A DNA stretch of 64,000 nucleotides. It comes from Diplocarpon mali (taxonomy: Eukaryota; Ascomycota; Leotiomycetes; Helotiales; Drepanopezizaceae). This document shows positions 12,103 to 23,988 of this stretch, piece after piece; the stretch's first letter is position 1; each line of letters opens with the position of its first letter. The stretch covers positions 392,363 through 456,362 of the forward strand of contig JAENRP010000003.1 in the NCBI GenBank assembly GCA_024741835.1, given 5' to 3'. The position numbers and the translations under genes were made by a program. The notes beneath the pieces were generated by a model that was not told the DNA's origin, made no database searches, and worked only from the letters and a program-made list of their open reading frames with translations.

Positions 12103-12561
12103 ATGTCAAAGCTCCAGCGGGAAACTTGGGATGGCGAGAAGCTCCAGACGATGCCGAGCCGAACTGCTCCTCAAATGCCCGTCGAGGCGCAAGGCAACAA
12201 CAACGCTTTGGTGAATACCGCCACAACCGTTCCCGCGTCGGACTCCCCGTCGCAACAACACCAGCAAAAACCTTATGATCACGATCACAAACACCACCCC
12301 CATCAGCGACCCCAACACAAACCCAAACACAAACAAAATCCCGGTCAGGTCCTGCATCATCAGTACAAACAACATCTGCATCACCAACACGGTCCCGATC
12401 ACGATCATAATCACAATCACGGTCAGGTTCGCCATCACAATCACCAGCACCAACATCACCACCTAAACCTGCCCCACCAGCCCAATCTCATCTTGATCCT
12501 GCAACGCTCCAACACGCAGAAACACGTCCTAGACTGCAGAGAGGCCGCCTCGGCAGCAAAG
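12103..12561 (+). other. His/Gln/Asn-rich open frame upstream of the VHS/GAT gene
   Basis: This stretch is open in the same frame as exon 1 of the VHS/GAT gene and encodes an extreme low-complexity run of His, Gln, Pro, Asn and Lys from CAC, CAT, CAA and AAC repeats. It could be a long 5' untranslated region or an N-terminal extension starting at the ATG at 12103. I prefer the ATG at 12562, because the conserved-looking basic start MKAMKTMSVNRVLGSIRRK begins there. Confidence 0.4.
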
Positions 12562-14301
12562 ATGAAGGCCATGAAGACCATGAGCGTGAACCGCGTGCTG
12601 GGCTCCATCCGGCGCAAGCGTAAGCAGACAACTCCCCTTCTCCCACAGGCCGCTGGCAGAGTAAGAGCTGATGCCACTGCATGTAGCGAACTCGGATACA
12701 ATAGAGAACCCGAATGCACCGGCAAATACCACTGCAAATGCAAATGCAAACATAAGCACAAGTAGAGGCGACCCGCTCCCCGACCCATCCCCCGAGGTCG
12801 TTCTCGATACCCCCGAAGCCAGTGCGACGCGGAACGTGGTGAGTACGGAACGTCTCCTGGGCAAATGAGGCTGACAGTTTCCAGCGCCTGTTTTGCGAAT
12901 CCGGGGGTCCGAACGGCTCAGTATGCGCTCCCATCCGCTAAACCCGAAGGCTAGGATATACTTGCTAACAGAACCAGGGCGACGAAGTTCTCTACCTCCC
13001 CTCGATCGTCGAAGCATGCGAATCATCTCCCTCAGCTGCCAGGGAGGCCTGCTACGAGATCCGCAAGTTCCTGTCCAAAGACAACTATACTAGGCCGTAC
13101 GTGCAGTACAACGGCGTCATGCTGATCCGCATCTTGGCCAACAATCCAGGGAAGACATTTACGCGGAATATGGACATCACGTTCGTGCAGACGATCAAGG
13201 AGCTTTTGCGCCTGGGTCGGGACCCGAGTGTCAAGCAGATTCTAATGGAGACGCTGGATATGTTTGGCCGGGAGAAGGCGGGAGACGAGGGCTTGCTACT
13301 GCTGAATGACATGTGGAGGAAGGAGCAAGAGAAGATGGCAAAGGCACAGCAAGTGTGTATTCCTACGTCGTGTGAATACGCAGTATGGATCGAAGGCTGA
13401 CAACACCTAGAGCGCAGCAGCACCGCGAACCCTTAATGCACCCGTCTTCCCACCACCACAACAACAACCACCACCACCGCAACCACAACCACAGCCGCAA
13501 ATACGACCACAACCGCAGCAGCAACAAGACCAGCAAAATTACTTCTCCCGAAACCACAGCAGCCGGCACCTGCCTGCCCCCTACGAACTCTCCTCGCGTA
13601 TAGAAGAAGCACGAACGTCCGCGAACCTCCTCTCCCAGGTCGTACAGAGCACACCTCTCTCTGAGCTCATCGCAAACGAACTTGTGCGCGAATTCGCAGA
13701 CAGGTGCCAAAGCGCCAGCCGGAGTGTACAAGCCTACATGATCGCCGAGAACCCGCCGCCCGACAACAACACCATGGAGACATTGATCGAGACCAATGAG
13801 CAGCTGACCAAAGCCATGAATCAGCATCAGCGGGCTATCCTAAATGCGCGCAAGGCTGCGGGTCTGGGCAACGGGAACCAGGGATTATCTCCCACCTCGT
13901 TCGCTCCGCCGCCTGGCCCTCCACCTGGACGCGTGAACACTGCGCCCGAATCGTCCCCACCTGCTCAGCCTCCACGTCCCGCGTACAATGGTGCAGCACC
14001 AGAACTCCCGCTCCCAATCCCGCCTCAAGCCAACGGCTCATTCTTGGACGCAAACCACTTCTCCGACCCGGAACGTCACCTCCCATTTCCCAAAGACCAG
14101 CCTAGCGCGGCGACGGGTCAGTTCAACGATCAGCTCGGCGTTGAGCCGTATCACCCCGGCTTCCAGGAGACGGCGAGCTATGTGGGGCGGCAAAACAGTG
14201 CCGTGGGTAAGGTTACCATGTATGCTGCGGTCCCGGAGGTTGATAGCGAGGATGAGGATGTGAAAAAGGGGCCGAAGCAGGATTCGATTTATCGGTATTA
14301 G
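12562..14301 (+). CDS. VHS-like plus GAT domain trafficking adaptor, 503 aa
   Basis: Five exons: 12562-12619, 12687-12838, 12885-12920, 12978-13352 and 13411-14301. The joins are in phase and the introns (67, 46, 57 and 58 nt) carry CTGAT, CTGAC or CTAAC branch sites. The N-terminus is basic (NRVLGSIRRK). Residues about 50-205 form an all-helical VHS-like domain (LFCESGG, VEACESSPSAAREACYEIRK, QYNGVMLIRILANNPG). A Pro/Gln-rich linker follows, then a GAT three-helix region (RIEEARTSANLLSQVVQSTP through METLIETNEQLTKAMNQHQR), then a Pro-rich acidic tail. In other eukaryotes VHS/GAT proteins bind ubiquitin, Arf GTPases or clathrin partners on Golgi and endosome membranes, and a sorting role is inferred here. 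The domain order resembles Lsb5/GGA-type adaptors, but it has no gamma-ear. The tiny 36-nt third exon is supported by phase and by the conserved LFCESGG. Confidence 0.8.
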
Positions 14302-15100
14302 AGGTTTCTGTTCAGGGGCCCAGCTTGAGGGTCAAGGGGTAAGAGAAGGAAGTTCTTCAATTCTCGAGAGATTGTTGTCTGTTTATACTTCTTGGGGTTT
14401 TATCTGCGATACGTTGAATTGGGCGATAGCGGCATTTTTGATACCAACGATGATGACATCTGCTACTACCATCTTCATGTTTTTCCACTCACACTGATGC
14501 AGGGGCGTAGGAATTCAGGTCCAACAGCAGCAAGCGTTGAGCTTGTTGGAGGGAGGGGTGAGCTGGGAGGCGTAGAGATGCCGGTGCGGGCGGAGATCTT
14601 AGGCTGACGAGTGGGACTGGGAATGGGTGACGGATCTCTAGACCTCGGAATAAGGCGTCGAGGTTTGCGTGTCTGAAGATGTGGCGTTGCCGCTGCGGAG
14701 AGGGTTCTGGGGTGCTGCGGGGGTTTCCGGTAAGGAGACGAACATGGAGTCTTATCCGCCCTCCTGCGCTTGCTTGTCCTTGGTCGTCGGCCAAACATCT
14801 GAAACACTACATGAACGTGGAACGTGACTTTGCAAACTCATGCCAACCCCCCCCCTGGGCAATTGCGGCTGATGGGTTGTTTGTCTGGCCCGCGACGAAG
14901 CATCTTCGACGCTGAGCATAGATGTGGCAACGTGCGCCGAATCCTTTCCCGAAGACGCCGAGCGCCGAAGTGCCCTCGCGCGAAATGCCCGCAGGAGAAG
15001 CCTCGCTGCGCCCAGGGCCGACGGTGATTGTCGCGGGAGCCCTCTCCCCCACTCGGTACATCGACTTCGAGGTCCACCAAGCCGCGAATCGACCGCTGCT
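14302..15100. other. Downstream of the VHS/GAT gene, no gene seen
   Basis: GC-rich with many overlapping shadow ORFs on both strands but no family motif. Its composition is similar to the neighbouring GC-rich intergenic DNA. Confidence 0.4.
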
Positions 15101-15200
15101 CTGGGCTGTTCTCTCTGGGCTATACTCTCTGGGCTATTCTCTCTGGGCTCTATTCTCTCTGGGCTATTCTCTCTGGGCTCTATTCTCTCTGGGCTACTCC
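15101..15200. repeat. Minisatellite, 14-16-bp unit CTGGGCTATTCTCT
   Basis: About six consecutive copies of a 14-bp unit are present, some lengthened to 16 bp by an inserted CT (CTGGGCTCTATTCTCT), and 14- and 16-bp units alternate towards the end. It is not in a supported gene. Confidence 0.85.
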
Positions 15201-15995
15201 CCGCCGGAGTCGTTGGAAGCGGCGGGTGAGGAGTAAGACCAGGTCGGCACGCAGCCGCTCCACGCTCGCAACGCCGCCCCAGGGGGAGGTCTCAGCCGTG
15301 GAATCATCGGCCTTGAGACACGGGCTCAATCTCTTCTCGGGTGGAGCGGCTGCAGCCTTGACTCTCAGCTCGAGGACGTGGGAGTCGGTCTACCTGAATC
15401 AGATCTGAGGGGGATAAGGGGGGGATCCGAGGAAGGGTGCGCGCCGTCGGAAGTAGAGAGACTAGCTGGACGAAAATGGGTCTCTGGGAAGCTCTTCTCC
15501 GGTCTGACAACTAGGGATCCCGGGGGAGGTCTGTTCTGGATCTCCGGGCGGACCAAGGGCGGGAGCTAGATCTGGTCGCTCTCGCAAGGTATGTCTTGTT
15601 GATTTCACGAGGAGGGGGTGAGATGGAGCGAAGCTTTCAGAGTAGGGTGTGGATGGATAGGAATCCGAGGGGAGGGTCTTGGTGTGAGCACTACATGCAA
15701 ACCCAGAGACGCTCCAGTTTCCGATCAATTTACACGGGTCGGGTAGCTGGGGTGCTTTCACCGGGGGAGACCCGGGTCTCTTTACCCCCGTGCTCGCCTG
15801 TGCTTCGCATCTCGTCGATGGTCTCTGCACCGCGGCATGACGAGAACGGTTGTAGTGGCCCGGTTGATTCCCCTATCCTCTCCGGGTGCGCTGCCACCCT
15901 GGCTCGCGGTCCTCGCCCAGGTCTATTCCAGTCCTGAGAAGCAGTCTGGAGCGCAGCCTGGAGCAATGGGCCTTTTCTGAAAGCAAGGCTCGCGT

Positions 15996-16229
15996 TCACA
16001 TCTTGTCGCGGTCGTAGACGAGTACTTCTGCGCCCACATCCCTCCTTGGCCCTCGGGGAAAGTCCGAGCTGACGAGCGGCGTGTTGCGGCTCGAGGACGT
16101 CTCGACGAGAAGCCTCTCCGTCTCCGGACACGCCGTCAGGCATGCCCACGTCGCGGAGTCAACGGACATGCACATCTGGACACCCTGCTCCCTTGCCGGC
16201 ACCCAGACCACCCTGCCAGCATCCTGCAT
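15996..16229 (-). CDS. Possible unassigned exon
   Basis: A 77-codon open frame from an ATG to a TGA with strong third-position GC, unlike the arginine- and proline-heavy shadow frames around it. An intron-like segment (GTGATT to GTGCCAG) just upstream could join it to a further open stretch to about 16330. I recognise no family. It may be the 3' exon of a gene or chance in GC-rich DNA. Confidence 0.25.
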   Translation of the reverse strand: MQDAGRVVWVPAREQGVQMCMSVDSATWACLTACPETERLLVETSSSRNTPLVSSDFPRGPRRDVGAEVLVYDRDKM

Positions 16230-17292
16230 CCCGCCGCTGGCACGGAAGCAGGCCCGGCCTCGTCGTCGTCAGGTGCGACGGAGATTCGAAATCACCATCT
16301 CCGCTCAACAAAGGCCTGTGCTGGGCCCAGCCCGACATCCTGCTCTCGATTCCTTGCCGCGCGCAGGCCCGGCAGGATCGCCTGGAGATTCGGGCGTGGG
16401 TGTAGGGCGGCCCGGGCTGCCCGGCTCGAAGCTTTCCAGATATCCTGCCCGTACCAGGCGCGAAGAATCAGTACCCATCAAGCCAGGCTGGTTGGATACG
16501 CATTGCCCGGGATGATCGGGCCTCGAGGAACCCACGGCTTGGCTATCGGATTCTCAGGCTTAGCGTCACAGGCCGATGCGTTCAGGGCCATCTATCTTCC
16601 CCAGACGCCCGGCCATCGACCCGGATAAGAATAAGTCTTCTGAGAAACCAATCCTGCACCTCGGGCACCGGTAGTAGTTGACCAGTTTTCATCTGCGGAC
16701 ACCGGCCCGCCCACCGCTGGGCACACCCGCCTGTCGCTCTTCCGTCCCCGCAGGCCGTGCACTCCTCCCACGTCTTCCGCGCGCGCGTCGGCTTCGCCGG
16801 CGGCGAGGACCCCGACGCCATCGTCGCCTCGTCCCACGACGACGAGTACTGTAGGCCTCGCCGGGTCTCCACGCGGCCGGCGCGGGCGGGCGGGTCCTCG
16901 GGGTGAAGGCGAGCTGACCGCGCGCCGGGTTGCGGTGACGACCTTTCAGGGGGGGAGATCCCGAGGGAGGGGGGGGTGCTCAGGGGGAACCGAGAGACGT
17001 CACGGAAGACGCGACTTTTTGAGTACGTTTGAACTGTCTTGGCCTCCCCTGACTGCCACTGCGCGATTGTACTGTCTGCCTCTCGAACCGAGCGTACGAG
17101 ACCCGTTTTCGACTGGGGGCTGCAGAACTCTGCTTGACATATCTCGGTCAATCTCTAGATCAGAATTCCCTCAAACTCTTTGCCAGGTTCTCGAATCCGT
17201 CTTGGTGTGGCGTGAGCTGCTCGCTATCTGTTGGTTTCACAAGGTGCGCAGTGAAAAGGGTATGATGCGATTCTGGTTTTGGTTGTAGATGA

Positions 17293-17322
17293 TTCAGAGA
17301 GAGAGCGAGAGAGAGAGAGAGA
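17293..17322. repeat. GA-dinucleotide microsatellite
   Basis: A run of about fifteen GA units with one GAGC interruption, in non-coding DNA upstream of the GPI-type protein gene. Confidence 0.85.
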
Positions 17323-18172
17323 GAACTCAATCCTCGAGGGCAGCCTATGCCAAGACCGTCACGTGTCCCTGAGATTCACTCTCCTCCACTCTCGTCACAT
17401 GCCTTACATGTGACCCCGCTCACTATATTCCAACACTTTTCCATGCCAGCTGGTATGGTGAGACGCGCGAGGGAGCTGGCAGCCCAAAGCTGACGGGCGC
17501 TCCCCCATGCCATACCCGCTACGCAGCTTCGCGGCTCTGGGGCGCACTGCGCCGTCGGGGACTCGCACCAGGGGGGATTTGGATGCCGGCTGGCTGCCGT
17601 GGAGACGACGGTGTGGCGGGCCGGACTCGGGAGGGGAGACGAGCTGGAACGCACGTCGAGTAGCGCGCGTCTTGGCGCCGTGAGTCCCGCTTTCGCTTCC
17701 GCGATATCAACACGCAGAGAAACGTGACGGAAGATGTGGGGATGTCAACACTCGCTTAGCTCACACCTCAACATAAAGGGGGGGGGAGGCTGACCTCACT
17801 CTCGTCCGCCCATCTGACGGGGCGAGTCGCACGACCCAATCGCCCAACATCGCGAGTCCGTCCAGGGGCGAGAGACGGCACATTCCTCCGCGACCGCCAG
17901 CCAGCCGCGGTCGTCCCCTCTCAGCTGCGCCGGCTGCCAGCAGCCGCCAAGAGGGCCCGGCGTGCGCCCCCGCCAGGCAGAGCATCAGCTCGAGCCCGCC
18001 CGGCGCGCGCGATTCGCCGGCGACGAGGTGCGGCGGCGCCATCCAGCCTCGTCGGGCTCTCTGTCGCGCGGCACCGAGCGGCACCGGGTTCCCAGCCGTA
18101 CGAGCTTGTCTGGCACCGAGTCACGCGAGGGGGCGGCGCGGGGAACTCGTCTCGCGACGTGCGCGTCGGTGC

Positions 18173-18179
18173 TATATAA
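18173..18179 (+). promoter_or_regulatory. TATA box of the GPI-type secreted protein gene
   Basis: TATATAA in a GC-rich surround, about 220 bases upstream of the ATG at 18399. The spacing implies a 5' leader of roughly 190 nt. It is the clearest TATA element near a gene in this window and suggests strong, regulated transcription of a secreted product. Confidence 0.55.
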
Positions 18180-18398
18180 GGTCGGTGGCGAGCCCCGGTG
18201 CCAGGCGGTTTGGGACGAGAGAGCTGCCAGGTTGCGTGTCCGCCTATCTTTCTACACCTCGGGGCTGAGATTCGCAGTCTTGCCTCCCCCGCGGTTGGAA
18301 TACCACGCCTCCGTCACTTGACCCCGGATCCTCCCATATCCTCCCGGATCGCACCTTGGTCGTCTCTCCTCGAGTCCTCACCCACCCCATCCACCGAG

Positions 18399-19267
18399 AT
18401 GGCTTTCGCGATCGGGGGAGCCAGCGTCCCCAGCTTGCCCGGGCTCATGCCCGGGCTCCTCCCCCGCGTCCCCCCCGCCCCCGTCCCTCTCTCCCCCGCG
18501 CCCGCCACCCTCCACCGGCGGCAGAACGGCACCGCGCCCTCGCCGGCCGCGCGCGAGACCGTGAACCTGTTCATCGACTCCACCGACGCCGACTGGGAGT
18601 ACGCCGCCTCGATCATCGCGGCCTGCGCGGACCAGACCGTGTACGCGGTGCAGTGCACGTCGGGGGGGGATCTGGTCGGCGCGCAGACGTGCGGGCCGAA
18701 CGCTGTCGTACGTCTACCCTGTCTCGTGCGTGCGGGCTGCCCTCTCGGCCGAAGAAGTTCGCTAACGGGGTGCGCGGCTGGTGGCGGGCACAGAAAGCTA
18801 CGCTGACTGCGGGCACCTCTACCTATCGCTTCTCGAGCGACCTGACGACGACGACCCTGGGCGTGGAGGTGACGGCTACCGCGGAGGAGTCCTGTCTCCT
18901 GGCCGGGACGACCGCCGCGACTTGTTCGTTCCCCGTTCCCCCCCCCTCCTCTCCCCAGCCAGCTCACCTCTCGTGACCGACCCCAGGCACGGCGACAGTC
19001 AAAGCCACAGCAGACGGCACCCGGACCACGACGACGACGCGAGCAACCCTCTCGGGCACCGCCTACTACCGCTACGACGTCGCCATAACGGGGGGCGCCG
19101 AGAAGACCGCGACCGCGGCCGCGACCTGCGGGCGCGGGGGCGGGAGCGATACGAAGGGCGCGGGCGCGACCGTGAGGCCGCGGGGTGTGCTGCTCTGGGC
19201 GGTGGCGGGTGTCGCCGTCGCTGGCGCGACGGGGGTTCTATCGATGTTTGGAGGTACTCTGATCTGA
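18399..19267 (+). CDS. Small secreted GPI-anchored-type cell-surface protein, 239 aa
   Basis: Three exons: 18399-18707, 18794-18923 and 18987-19267. The first intron begins GTACGT and has a CTAAC branch. The second begins GTTCGT, splits a Cys codon and contains CGTGACC before CCCCAG. After a Pro-rich N-terminus ending HRRQ come VNLFIDSTDADWEYAASIIA, paired cysteines (AVQCTSGG, QTCGPNAV), TLTAGTSTYRFSSD, a second Cys pair (ESCLLAGTTAATC) and a Thr-rich stretch. This is the layout of a common fungal family of serine/threonine-rich GPI proteins of the cell wall. The last 25 residues are hydrophobic (VLLWAVAGVAVAGATG) after Gly/Ser, fitting a GPI attachment signal. The N-terminus is less hydrophobic than a classical signal peptide, so an upstream start or leader exon remains possible. 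No enzymatic activity is predicted. Confidence 0.72.
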
Positions 19268-21125
19268 ATCGGAAGCTTATGTTCCTCTCCTTGGTACCTG
19301 CAGAAGAAGCGGGAAGGGGTCGAGCTGCTGCTGTCTCCTGGTCCTGCCTGCCCGCGTTCCTCTTTCTCTTGCTCTTTCACCTTCACCTCGGTCTATGTCA
19401 GACGTGGAAAGCCATCAAGCGGAAGATAGCACATAGCTCTCATAATCTAAAGCGCTAACTGGAGCACCGCGGCGATCTTGTGACCGGTCTGACCTCGCCG
19501 TGAGAAGAGCAAAACGTCGAGGTGCAGAGGAAAGGTAAGACTCCAAACCTGGAAAAGTAGCCAAGCGGTAGGTGGCATTTCGTTCCGGCACCCATCGGCT
19601 CGGATAGAAGCACCGCACCCGTCTCACTACATCTCGTGTCGACGAGAGTCGAAACGAAAGCAGAAAGCAAAAGATATATATTTTTTAAATAGAACACAAA
19701 AAAACAAAAAAATTGAATCAAGCGTCGGGCTTAGCTTCAATGCCTAGTAACCACCTTCACGTCTCTCAAGCGACCAACGCGCGACCTGCGACGACCCAGG
19801 TCCCCAAAACGTGAACGCCTCCGGCGTATCACCGCCTACCAACGGCGCCCTCTCCTCGTACAAGCGACGGCCACAAGCTCGCCAAGCTCGCGAGGCCCGG
19901 CCACGAAAATCCAGTCTACCCCGACGAATGGGTTACTACGTGCCGCACGTCGCTCTCCCGGCGCGGCGCCGGGAGATCTGTCCGGAGGCGCAACCCCCCC
20001 CGCAGGCACGGGCGAACACACGTCGCCGTCTGGCGAGTGGGAGGAGCGGCTCTTCGCCAGGAGCAGCGGTGGCGGCGGCTTGTGCTCTCCGTTCGGCCAG
20101 TCGCTGGAAGGAGACGGCGTCGAGGAGAAGGATCTCTCGCTTCGGTCTTGTGCCATCTCATCATACGCGGCTCCGTGGTTCCACCCCCTGGCCTCCTTCG
20201 GAAGAAGACTCCCGTCTACAGAGGAGGAGCGTACAGGATGCCAGTGCTTGTGGTATGTCATATGCTTAGCAAGAGCCACCATCGTCGTCGTCGCCATCAC
20301 CCGCCCCCCACATCCCCCCTCTGCTCAATGCTTCTCGCCGTCTGACCAACCCCCTCTAGACCCTGCCATCAAATAGGCCGAGTCCGCGGCAGGAAGCTTT
20401 CGCCCCGCCTGACTTCCACGGCAACCAAACTGACCCGTGAGGATGGTTCCGCGCAGTGTCACGCGGCCCGACTTGGGGAGACTCCTCTCTGCAAGCCCGG
20501 TGGATGCTGCGGGTCCCGCGGAGCGCGGCACACCTCTTCCCGGCTCTTCTGGCCAGGCCCTCCAAGCTTTGTACTTTTCATTCGCGCTGTACGCGAGCTG
20601 CGACAGCTACGTGAGATACGCGGCGTTCTCCAGCTCGCGATCGCGCGGTGGGGGTCGCGGGTAAGACATGTCAAATTGGATTTTTTTTTTCCTTTTCTTT
20701 TTTTTCTTCTCTCTTTCTCTCTCTCTCAAGGACACTCAAGGACACTCAAAGACACTCAAGAACTCTCAAGGAGAAGAGAAAAGAAACTTTTCGAGAGTGT
20801 TCGGGTTGTTGGTTGTTGAGCTGATGGTCCTCGCTAAACTCGGCAAACTCGGTAAACTTGCCCAAGCGGGGAAAGCGCAAGAGAGGCCTGCAGCCTCAAC
20901 GTCAATACAAAACACCATCTCACCTTTCGCGAGGTTTACAAGTGCAGACGGCCAGGCGACGTACCGAGGGGCGTTGACGGGAGAGGAGGACGGGCAGGAT
21001 GGGTGCTCTCTTCGATTCCTGTTACTATCCTGACGGGATGCCTGACACGCAGATCGATCGCAACGTGGTCCTCGCTCCACGCGTGTACGCAGCAACCTCC
21101 GCACGCCAGGTACCATAATCTACAG
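19268..21125. other. Intergenic region between the GPI-type gene and the TmpA-like gene
   Basis: The ends of the two convergent genes bound this stretch. A minus-strand open frame at 19836-20300 (Ser/Pro-rich, ending NPFVGVDWIFVAGPRELGEL) has protein-like stretches but no motif, and I could not find a matching 5' exon. A pyrimidine tract and a short tandem repeat lie at 20680-20771. Confidence 0.4.
20725..20771. repeat. Tandem CTCAAGGACA decamer, about four copies
   Basis: Four to five imperfect copies of a 10-bp unit (CTCAAGGACA, CTCAAAGACA, CTCAAGAACT) follow a T/C-rich tract. Non-coding. Confidence 0.7.
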
Positions 21126-22689
21126 TCACGAGTCCCAGATCGGGCCAAAGGTCGGCACGCCCCTCGCTTCCAGCCCGTACACCACTTTCCGCGTCAGCTG
21201 CGGGTTGCTGATCACAAAGACCGCCTCGGCCTCCTCGGCCCGGTAGAGCCGCCAGGCCATGGCGACCAGGTCCGGGCGTCCCTCGGTCCGCGTGTCGACG
21301 ATGACCGCGCGGGCGTCGACGGCCCGCACCGCGTCGCAGATCTCCGGCCCGTAGGTCCGCCGCGGGGCGGGGGCGGACCAGAGGACGCGGCAGCGCGTGC
21401 CGCCGCCGGTCGTCCCGCCGAGGAGCGGGGAGTCGGCGATGTCCTGGATGACGGCGAGGCAGGGGCCGATGCCGCTGCCGGTCGTGACGACGACGACGCG
21501 GCGGAAGAGGCGCGCCATGCACAGGACGCCGGTGACGGGGACGCCCTTGACCCAGTAGGAGGGCCGGGGGGCGGCGACGGTCCGGCCCGTCCAGTCGCCG
21601 GCGCGGGAGACGAGGAGGGAGCCGCCGGCGGCGGGCCCGGCGCGCGAGGGGATGCAGGCGAAGGCGTGCCACTCGCGGAGCGGCGCGTCGGAGATGCGGA
21701 GGCCGACGAAGAGGGGCATCGGCGCCGTGAAGTGCAGCCGGACGGCGTGGGGGGAGAGCTGCTCGGGCGTCACGTGGAGCCGGCGCAGGCGGAGCCAGGG
21801 GAGGATGGCGTGGAGGGAGGAGAGGAGCAGGAGGTAGAAGGCGGGCTGGCGGGCGAGGGCGGGCGCGAGGGCGGGCGCCTGGGCGCGGGCGAGGAGGAGG
21901 AGCTCGGCCCAGAAGAGGACGAGGGCGGCCCAGCCGCCCCAGCGATGCACGTTCTCGAAGGCGTCGTGGGAGGCGCCGCGGAACGGCGGCAGGGCCGTGA
22001 CGACCAGGAGGCCGAGGAGGCCGAGGAGGCCGTAGCTGGTCGCCACGAGGGCCGGGCCTCGGAGGGGTCCGCCGGCGCAGAACTCCCGGGTGATGTAGCT
22101 GGTGCAGAGGGCGAACCAGGCGACGGAGCACGCCGCGGCGCCGCTGTGCACGCCGCCATACTCGTAGACCTTGGTGACGATGCGGCGGAGGCGGAGCGGG
22201 GCGGATCGGGGCACCAGCCAGCAGAGCCTGCGACGTCTCCCAGTCAGGCCGCGGGTCTTGCTCGAGAGGGGCAGCTCACCGGAACATGGCGTTGATGATA
22301 TAATCCTGCCGGGCCAGCAGCGCCAGCGTGATGTTCGCCGCGGCCGCCGTGGCCAGACGGCCCACGAACTCGGCCCTGTCGTGCCCGCCGGGCCTGCGGA
22401 ACAAGACTATGCCGCCAATGACGTTGGCGCCGACGACGATGCCAAACAGCCTCCGGTACACGTTGAGAAAGGTATGGCGGGCGTGGCGGAGGATCCGGGA
22501 GGGTCTCTTGCTGGGGAGCGGAGCTGGTTTCTCGCCCGCGGCGGCGCTGGCTGGAAGATGTAGGACGGAAACAGGCGAAGTGCTGCGAGGAGGAGGCGTG
22601 TTGGGAGGAGGAGGCGTGTCGCGAGGACGAGGAGTGCGGTGAGGCTCAGACGTCGCCACGCACGGCTCAGGTCTGGCGATGGCATCCAT
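21126..22689 (-). CDS. TmpA-like integral membrane flavoprotein, 503 aa
   Basis: Two exons: 22689-22280 and 22227-21126. The 53-nt intron (GTGAGC to GTCGCAG, CTGAC branch) splits an Arg codon. A Pro-rich N-terminal tail is followed by several hydrophobic segments (FGIVVGANVIGGIVLF, ACSVAWFALCTSYI, YGLLGLLGLLVVTAL, LVLFWAELLLLARA, FYLLLLSSLHAILPWL). A cytosolic reductase-like C-terminus follows with TTGSGIGP (residues 385-392), a nucleotide-binding glycine loop, and HAFACIPS (324-331) where an FAD-binding segment would lie. The join NAMFR-LCWLVPRSAPLRLRR and EYGGVHSG match the TmpA family of fungal membrane oxidoreductases, related to ferric reductases. TmpA of Aspergillus nidulans affects conidiation. 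The substrate is unknown. It is divergent from the adenylate-forming enzyme gene with 2.6 kb between the start codons. The start is the first ATG in frame; an upstream leader exon cannot be excluded. Confidence 0.8.
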
Positions 22690-23356
22690 GGGCGAGTCGT
22701 TGGTCCCACAGGGGGGGAGCACGAGGCGGTGCTGGTCGTGTTGCCAGGTGGGATGAGTGATGAGGGATGGGTGATGAGGGATGAATCGATGATCGAGAGT
22801 GGCACCCGAGGATAAGTGCCTCTTTATGCTGTTCGCCCGACGCGCACGAAGACGAGGACTCTTGCGGGGGAGACACTCACTTCTCCCGCCCGTCCTCCAC
22901 CCAGCTCACTTGAATCTGGAGAGGGGAATGGCCAGTCGGTCCACAGGAAGCGAGGAGATCTTGGGGTGATGCCGGTACGAGCGACGGTCGCCCTCGAATC
23001 CGAGGGGAAGCGTGAGCGAGTCTGGTGGTGCGAAGAAGTGACTCGGAACCCCGGTGGGAGAGGAAGCGTCAACGAGTCTGGTGGCGAGAAGAAGCGCCTC
23101 GGAATACCAGGAGGAGAGTCTGCATGGCCGCCGACTCCTTCAGCACGGCAAGATGATTGTCTGGAATCCCAGCCGGCGAGCTGCATGTTCGCTGGTCCGC
23201 CGACGGCACCGAGACACAACATCCCACCGACCTGCAGCCTCATATACCTGCCCACACCCACGCACATCCGCGCATCCCGCCGCCGCGGGCGCTCGACAGC
23301 ATCGCCTCGTGGTGACTGGCGCGCACCAGCCATGCGAGCGGCGAGCTGCAGAGAGA

Positions 23357-23414
23357 TCGCATCGCACCGCATCCCATCGCACCGCATCGCATCGCATCGC
23401 ACCGCATCCCATCG
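23357..23414. repeat. Pentamer-type tandem repeat (CATCG/CACCG)
   Basis: Eleven or so units of GCATC, GCACC and CCATC follow each other without interruption in non-coding DNA. Confidence 0.75.
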
Positions 23415-23988
23415 TGCACAACACGCCGCCGCGGAGACGAGCCGTCGCACTGGGACCTGATCGTGGTCCCCATCTCGATCGCGGGTCCTGGGACTCGTCC
23501 TCGGGCCTGTGCGAGTGCTTGCGGGTGCCGATGCCCGCGCATGTTCACGCTCTCGCGGCTGCGTGCAGGCAGGCGAGGCGATTCCCACATGGGCGGCGTC
23601 CTCTCCTCTCGCCGCCGCCCGTCTCGGGATCCTCGAGGAGACCCAGGCGCCGTCACCTCACACCACACGGCAAAGAGACACGACCGCCCGACTACCCACC
23701 ACATCATACGACGTGGGCACCGCCCCCGATCGACCGCCCGCGCACGAGCAGGGAGGCACCGACGACGGCGGAGAAGGTGGGCAGCGTGCCATGGTCGTCG
23801 GCTTCCGATCCCTCGCACGGGGAGGGGGGGGGAGCCAGGGAGTTTTGTGCGCGCACCTCTCTCCGGGTTTCACGATGGTTCGCTGTGCCTCCATGGGCCT
23901 GTGTATGTGTGTGTGCATACATGGGTACCTGTCGGCCGAAAGCAAGGCAGAGAGAAAGGTGGCGAGACGGGGAGGCGGGTCGATGTAT

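Larger units (their letters stand above)
15201..18170. other. GC-rich intergenic region with possible unresolved gene fragments
   Basis: No complete gene could be built. Two stretches have codon texture like real exons. On the minus strand, 15996-16229 is an open frame with GRVVWVPAREQGVQ and LVETSSSRN. On the plus strand, a CAG acceptor near 16752 is followed by AVHSSHVFRARVGFAGGE up to about 16860. They lie on opposite strands and I could not join either to neighbouring exons. A GA microsatellite sits at 17293-17322. Confidence 0.35.

Noticed and set aside
19836..20300. 154-codon minus-strand ORF, Ser/Pro-rich
   Set aside because: No motif and no 5' exon found. Kept only as a remark in the intergenic entry.
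21025..22131. 368-codon minus-strand ORF of Arg/Pro/Leu
   Set aside because: An out-of-frame shadow of the same TmpA-like exon; composition is GC-driven.
21003..22295. 430-codon plus-strand ORF rich in Gly, Glu, Ala and Asp
   Set aside because: It is the antisense shadow of the TmpA-like gene, whose minus-strand frame carries clear family motifs and a proper intron.
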